The notes under the pieces are model-generated. The model made no database searches. It was not told the DNA's origin and saw only the letters and a list, made by a program, of their open reading frames with translations. Of a stretch of DNA of 64,000 nt, positions 60,066 through 64,000 are shown in pieces (within the stretch, counting starts at the first letter, position 1; each line of letters begins with the position of its first letter). Origin of the DNA: Gemmiger sp. An87 (GTDB lineage Bacteria; Bacillota; Clostridia; Oscillospirales; Ruminococcaceae); the NCBI RefSeq assembly GCF_002159185.1, contig NZ_NFHD01000016.1, positions 1 through 64,000 on the forward strand, given 5' to 3'. The position numbers and the translations under genes are program-made.

Positions 60066-61853
60066 ATGAGTAAGGTGAAAACGGTCCTCGGCCGGGTGGG
60101 TGGATGCCTGGGGCGGCACAAAAAGGCCCTGATTGCGGTGGTACTGATCCTGGCGATTGCGGTGGCCGGACTTTGGTATTTCCGTCTGCGGCGACCCACC
60201 ATGCCTGTGGCGGTGCAGGGGGGCAGTTATGTGCGCACCGTGACCCTGCAGAAGGGGACGCTGGATGACTCCATCAGTGCCAGCGGCACGGTGGAGAGCA
60301 GTGATGTGTCCAACGTGACCACCGACTTGAAATACACCGTGAAAACGGTGGACGTACAGGTAGGTGATATGGTCGAGGCGGGGGATGTGATCTGTACCCT
60401 GGACACCGAGAGCCTGGAAAAGAGCATTGAAAAGGCCAAGGAGACGCTGGCGGACAGCATGGCCCAGGCGGAAAAGGCCTATCAGAAGGCCCAGGAAAGC
60501 CTGGCCGAAGCACAGACCAACACCAGCGAGGCGAAGACCGAAATGGACGAGGCGGAGAGCGCCAAGAACGATGCCTGGTCCGCCTACGACAGCGCCCGCA
60601 GCAAGGTGAGTTCCTTCCAGACCGAGGCGGACAACGCCGCTGCCCAGGAAGAGAGTGCCCTGAGCGCGCTGAATGACGCCATGGCGGTTACGGCGGAAAA
60701 GCAGACCGCCTACAACGATGCCTACGGCGCATGGAAGACCGAGAGCGACCGCCAGCTGGCGGCGGATTACCAGCCCGCCGATGGCGACGCGGAAAAGCTA
60801 GCCGGTTTGCAGACCGCCATGGAGGAAGCGCAGGCCCAGCTGGAGGCAGCAACTGCGGCCCAGACCAGTGCAGAGGCTGCTTATAAACAGGCGTCGGAAC
60901 AATCGCAAGCCAAGCAGCAGGCTCTGAACGAGGCCCAGAATACGGTGGGCTTGACCGGCCTGCAGACTGCTTACCAGCAGGCGCAGTCGGCCTACGAGCA
61001 GGCCCAGACCGCCTACGAGCAGGCGGTGAAGAACCAGGAGACCGCCCAGGAGACCTGCGACGACGCGCTGGAGAGCTACAACAAGTCCAGCGAGAGCGAC
61101 GAGCTGACCGATCTGCAGGAGCAGCTGGAGCAGTGCACCCTGACCGCTGAGACCAGCGGCAAGGTGACCGCGGTGAACGCCACCGTGGGCAGCATGATCG
61201 ACGGCGCGGCTGCCACCATCCAGAACACCGATTCTCTGAAGGTGGCCATCACCATTCCGGAATATGACATTGAGAGCGTGCAGGTGGGTATGACCGCCCG
61301 CATCACCAGCGATGTGACCGACAAAGAGGTGAGCGGCACGCTGAGCCAGATCTCGCCCACCGCCACCGGCGGCGGTTCCTCCTCCAGCAGCTTTGCGGCG
61401 GAGGTTACCATTGACGACGCGGACAGCGGTTTGCTGATCGGCACCAATGCCAAGGTGGAGATCATCCTTTCCACCACCGAGGATGTGTTCACCGTTCCGC
61501 TGGATGCCATCGGCGAAAACGAGGCAGGCGAGAGCGTGATCTATGTGCAGACCGGTGAGGAAGACGGCGAGCCTGTGTTTGAGGAAATGGCTGTGACCGT
61601 GGGCGAGCAGAACGACTACTATGCCCAGATCAGCGGCGCAGAGCTGGAAGAGGGCCTGGTGGTGCGCGCCTCGGCGGATGAGGACGAAGCCACCGAGGAG
61701 CTGGATACGAGCGCCATGATGCCCGGCGGTGATATGGGCGGCGACATGCAGGGCTCGATGATCATTGCTGCGCCTGCGGATGGCGGCAGCGCCGGAGCCG
61801 CTGGCGGCGGTGGCCGCGGCGGTATGGGCGGCGGCCCGGCGATGGGAGGCTGA
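60066..61853 (+). CDS. Long-coiled-coil membrane fusion export subunit
   Basis: 595 residues. N-terminal membrane helix (about 22-40, ALIAVVLILAIAVAGLWYF), lipoyl half (LQKGTLDDSISASGTVES), then about 240 residues of Ala/Gln/Glu-rich coiled coil (residues about 115-355), second lipoyl half (CTLTAETSGKVTAVNATVGS), barrel and proximal domains, and a Gly/Met-rich tail (MGGGPAMGG) of unknown use. The coiled coil is far longer than in the paralogue at 19893-21059, so the complex reaches further from the membrane. It overlaps the ATPase gene by one base. Confidence 0.88.
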   Translation: MSKVKTVLGRVGGCLGRHKKALIAVVLILAIAVAGLWYFRLRRPTMPVAVQGGSYVRTVTLQKGTLDDSISASGTVESSDVSNVTTDLKYTVKTVDVQVGDMVEAGDVICTLDTESLEKSIEKAKETLADSMAQAEKAYQKAQESLAEAQTNTSEAKTEMDEAESAKNDAWSAYDSARSKVSSFQTEADNAAAQEESALSALNDAMAVTAEKQTAYNDAYGAWKTESDRQLAADYQPADGDAEKLAGLQTAMEEAQAQLEAATAAQTSAEAAYKQASEQSQAKQQALNEAQNTVGLTGLQTAYQQAQSAYEQAQTAYEQAVKNQETAQETCDDALESYNKSSESDELTDLQEQLEQCTLTAETSGKVTAVNATVGSMIDGAAATIQNTDSLKVAITIPEYDIESVQVGMTARITSDVTDKEVSGTLSQISPTATGGGSSSSSFAAEVTIDDADSGLLIGTNAKVEIILSTTEDVFTVPLDAIGENEAGESVIYVQTGEEDGEPVFEEMAVTVGEQNDYYAQISGAELEEGLVVRASADEDEATEELDTSAMMPGGDMGGDMQGSMIIAAPADGGSAGAAGGGGRGGMGGGPAMGG

Positions 61854-62566
61854 TGCAGATGCAGCCGATCATTGATATGCAGGGCATTGTGAAGCGGTAT
61901 TACATCGGCAAGCCCAACGAGCTGGAGATTCTGCACGGCATTGACCTGCAGGTGTATCCCGGGGAATTTGTGGCCATCGTGGGCGAGTCCGGCAGCGGCA
62001 AGTCCACCCTGATGAACATCATCGGCGCGCTGGACCGGCCCACTGAGGGCAGCTATACGCTGGACGGTGTGGATATTACCCGCGCGAAGGACAAGGAGCT
62101 TTCGGTTATCCGCAACCGGAAAATCGGCTTTGTATTCCAGACCTTCAACCTGATCGGGCGCACCAGCGCCTTGAAAAATGTGGAGCTGCCCATGCTCTAT
62201 GCCGGAGTGCCCGCCCGGCAGCGCACCCAGCGGGCCAAGGAGCTGCTGGAGATGGTGAACATGAGCGAGCGTGCCCGCCATCAGCCCAACGAGCTTTCCG
62301 GCGGTCAGAAGCAGCGTGTGGCCATTGCCCGGGCACTGGTGAACCAGCCCGCCCTCCTGCTGGCGGACGAACCCACCGGCGCGCTGGACTCGGCCACCAG
62401 CCGCACTGTGATGGATATCTTCCACCAGCTGCACGCCAGAGGCATGACCATTGTGCTCATCACCCACAGCCAGGAGCTGGCCGCCGAGTGCGAGCGCATC
62501 CTGACCCTGCGGGACGGCCGCTTCGTGGGCGAGAGAAAGGGGGCGGGCCGCAGTGCAGTTGTTTGA
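61853..62566 (+). CDS. MacB/LolD-type ABC transporter ATPase
   Basis: 237 residues. Walker A GESGSGKST, QTFNLIGRTSALKN, signature LSGGQKQR, Walker B LLLADEPTGALD and H-loop VLITHSQE are intact. It is a close paralogue of the ATPase at 21056-21769 with the same length and nearly the same motifs. ATG at 61853 overlaps the upstream TGA. It powers the permease encoded next. Confidence 0.93.
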   Translation: MQMQPIIDMQGIVKRYYIGKPNELEILHGIDLQVYPGEFVAIVGESGSGKSTLMNIIGALDRPTEGSYTLDGVDITRAKDKELSVIRNRKIGFVFQTFNLIGRTSALKNVELPMLYAGVPARQRTQRAKELLEMVNMSERARHQPNELSGGQKQRVAIARALVNQPALLLADEPTGALDSATSRTVMDIFHQLHARGMTIVLITHSQELAAECERILTLRDGRFVGERKGAGRSAVV

Positions 62567-63821
62567 CAACATCCGCCTGGCCTTCGGCAGCCTGTGGGCC
62601 AACAAGCTGCGGGCGCTGCTCACCATGCTGGGCATCATCATCGGCATCGGTTCGGTGATCGCCATCGTCACGCTGGGCGATTCGCTCACCGGCTCCATCA
62701 CCGACAGCCTGCAGAGCTTCGGCATCAACAACATTACCGTGAGCCTGCAGCAGAAATCCGAGGACGACGAAATCAGCGGCGGCGCGGGGCGCATGTTCGG
62801 TCCGGCAAATCCATCCAGTGAGGATCTGTTCACCGACGCCATGATCGAGGAGTTCCGCTCAGCCTACCCGGAGCAGATCTATGCCATTGCCCTGGACCAG
62901 AGCCTGGGCAGCGGCCAGGTACAGCAGGGCGACACCACCGTGCAGGTGACCGCCATGGGCGTGAACGAGGAATATGCGCTGGCCAATGATCTGAACCTGC
63001 TGCACGGGCGCTTTATCAAGGATTCCGACGGTGAGCGCCAGATCGCCGTGGTAAGCGATGTGTTCTGCGAGAGCGTGTTCGGCCAAAGCGGCGCGTCGGT
63101 GCTGGGGCAGGAATTTGAGCTGACCGTGAACGGCCAGCTGCTCAAGTTCTATGTGGCCGGTGTTTATGAATACGACGATGACGGCTTTGTGAGCATGACC
63201 GGGGCCGATCCGGTGACCGAGCTGTATCTGCCGCTGGAAACGGCACAGAAGCTGAATGGCGGTGAGACCGGATACCAGAGCTTCACCGTGGTGGCCTCCA
63301 CCGGCACCGACACCACCGCCTTCCTGGAGCAGGTGGAGAGCTTCTTTGCCAGCTTCTATACCCGCAACGAGAGCTACACCGCCACCGCTTCCAGCATGGA
63401 GAGTATGCTGGAGGAGATGACCAGCATGCTGAACACCGTGAAGCTGGCCATCAGCGCCATCGCGGCCATCAGCCTGCTGGTGGGCGGCATCGGTGTGATG
63501 AACATCATGCTGGTGAGCATCACCGAGCGTACCCGGGAGATCGGTACCCGCAAGGCACTGGGCGCACCGGGCTTTGCCATCCGGATGCAGTTCATTACCG
63601 AGGCGGTGGTCATCTGCCTGGTGGGCGGCGCGCTGGGCGTGGCACTGGGTGTGGGCCTGGGCGCCGCGGGCGCGGGCCTGTTGGGCTACGCAGCAAAGCC
63701 CAGTCTTTCCGCCATCGGCCTGGCGGTGGGCTTCTCCATGCTCATTGGTGTGTTCTTCGGGTATTACCCGGCGGGCAAGGCCGCCAAGATGGACCCCATC
63801 GAGGCACTCCGTTACGAATAA
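62553..63821 (+). CDS. MacB-like ABC transporter permease
   Basis: 422 residues from a GTG at 62553, 14 bases inside the ATPase gene. One N-terminal helix (LLTMLGIIIGIGSVIAIVTL), an extracellular MacB core, and three C-terminal FtsX helices with GVMNIMLVSITERTREIGTRKALGA. It pairs with the long fusion protein in an export or envelope-stress complex. The extracellular core differs from that of the paralogue, so the substrates probably differ. Confidence 0.93.
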   Translation: MQLFDNIRLAFGSLWANKLRALLTMLGIIIGIGSVIAIVTLGDSLTGSITDSLQSFGINNITVSLQQKSEDDEISGGAGRMFGPANPSSEDLFTDAMIEEFRSAYPEQIYAIALDQSLGSGQVQQGDTTVQVTAMGVNEEYALANDLNLLHGRFIKDSDGERQIAVVSDVFCESVFGQSGASVLGQEFELTVNGQLLKFYVAGVYEYDDDGFVSMTGADPVTELYLPLETAQKLNGGETGYQSFTVVASTGTDTTAFLEQVESFFASFYTRNESYTATASSMESMLEEMTSMLNTVKLAISAIAAISLLVGGIGVMNIMLVSITERTREIGTRKALGAPGFAIRMQFITEAVVICLVGGALGVALGVGLGAAGAGLLGYAAKPSLSAIGLAVGFSMLIGVFFGYYPAGKAAKMDPIEALRYE

Positions 63822-63825
63822 ATCC

Positions 63826-63854
63826 TTGACAAAACCGCCAAGCGGCGGTATCCT
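63826..63854 (+). promoter_or_regulatory. Promoter of a gene beyond the right edge
   Basis: TTGACA (63826-63831), 17 bases and TATCCT (63849-63854). The spacer itself contains ACCGCC-AAGC-GGCGGT, a perfect 6-bp inverted repeat that could bind a regulator. Transcription should start near 63861. Confidence 0.7.
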
Positions 63855-63860
63855 GTTGAA

Positions 63861-64000
63861 AGCAAACGGGGAATGAGGCACTCCCCCGGCGGGCAGCTGG
63901 CCCGCCCAAACCGCCTGTTCGGGCTGATGGCTTCTGTGACCGGTTGGTCACGGGGCCGTCAGCCCTTTTTTGTGCGCGGAGGAGGCTTCGGCAAGGAGGA
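63861..64000 (+). ncRNA. Structured leader RNA with terminator hairpin
   Basis: Between the promoter and AAGGAGGA at the window end are three successive hairpins: GGGG/CCCC (63868-63886), GGCGGGC/GCCCGCC (63888-63906), and a long hairpin GGGCTGATGGC/GCCGTCAGCCC (63921-63965) with an inner GTGACC/GGTCAC stem and six T. A terminator before a ribosome site is the layout of an attenuator or riboswitch. The class is not one I recognise, and the controlled gene lies outside the window. Confidence 0.5.
63921..63971 (+). terminator. Terminator hairpin inside the leader
   Basis: GGGCTGATGGC (63921-63931) pairs with GCCGTCAGCCC (63955-63965), one G-T pair, with GTGACC (63936-63941) and GGTCAC (63946-63951) stacked inside, followed by six T (63966-63971). 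It could either end read-through from the export cassette or act as an attenuator. Confidence 0.8.

Overview
The window looks like the chromosome of a GC-rich gut clostridium of the Faecalibacterium / Gemmiger / Subdoligranulum type (Oscillospiraceae). This is inferred from gene content, strong AGGAGG ribosome sites, TTGACA/TATAAT promoters, frequent GTG and TTG starts, sugar ABC transporters with lipoprotein binding proteins, pyruvate phosphate dikinase and no outer-membrane genes. Taxonomy was not tested by any search. Apart from one AT-rich island the base composition is uniform, which is why long antisense open frames are common and were discarded.

Layout. (1) 0.2-9.4 kb: an MFS exporter, a DUF624 membrane protein, then a LacI-controlled alpha-glucan module (binding protein, two permeases, 4-alpha-glucanotransferase) and a PlsC acyltransferase with a small membrane protein of unknown role. 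(2) 10.4-19.7 kb: one rightward aromatic amino acid operon with every step from DAHP to prephenate, plus the phenylalanine and tyrosine branch enzymes: pheA, aroB, aroC, an aroE-aroK fusion, aroQ, aroF, aroA, tyrA and a WYL regulator. (3) 19.9-23.0 kb: a MacAB-like export cassette; a paralogous cassette lies at 60.1-63.8 kb. (4) 23.1-27.1 kb: nitroreductase, D-Ala-D-Ala carboxypeptidase, a WG-repeat lipoprotein and peptidyl-tRNA hydrolase. (5) 27.4-30.1 kb: pyruvate phosphate dikinase. (6) 30.35-35.5 kb: a D-glucosaminate-type operon (DUF4310, DgaE-like ammonia lyase, KDGP aldolase). Its first gene is split after codon 18/19 by an AT-rich element of about 2.6 kb that carries tnpV, two XRE regulators, a peptide deformylase and a fused kinase-methyltransferase. 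(7) 35.7-50.4 kb: a leftward manno-oligosaccharide locus: DUF1861 protein, binding protein, two permeases, GH130 phosphorylase, LacI regulator, GH13, GH2 beta-mannosidase, cytidine deaminase, phosphohexomutase, mannose-6-phosphate isomerase and ROK kinase. (8) 50.9-56.5 kb: a zinc alcohol dehydrogenase and a two-gene cyclic-di-GMP module. (9) 56.7-59.8 kb: a surface M6-like metalloprotease. (10) 60.1-64.0 kb: the second export cassette, then a promoter and a structured leader RNA in front of a gene beyond the window.

How the genes work together. In the mannan locus a GH130 phosphorylase would give mannose-1-phosphate, the mutase mannose-6-phosphate, the isomerase fructose-6-phosphate, and beta-mannosidase plus the ROK kinase would handle free sugars. 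The most striking structural feature is the element inside the DUF4310 gene: the flanks carry GATGCC and GACGCC, and joining them restores an uninterrupted reading frame exactly. No tRNA, rRNA or CRISPR array was seen.
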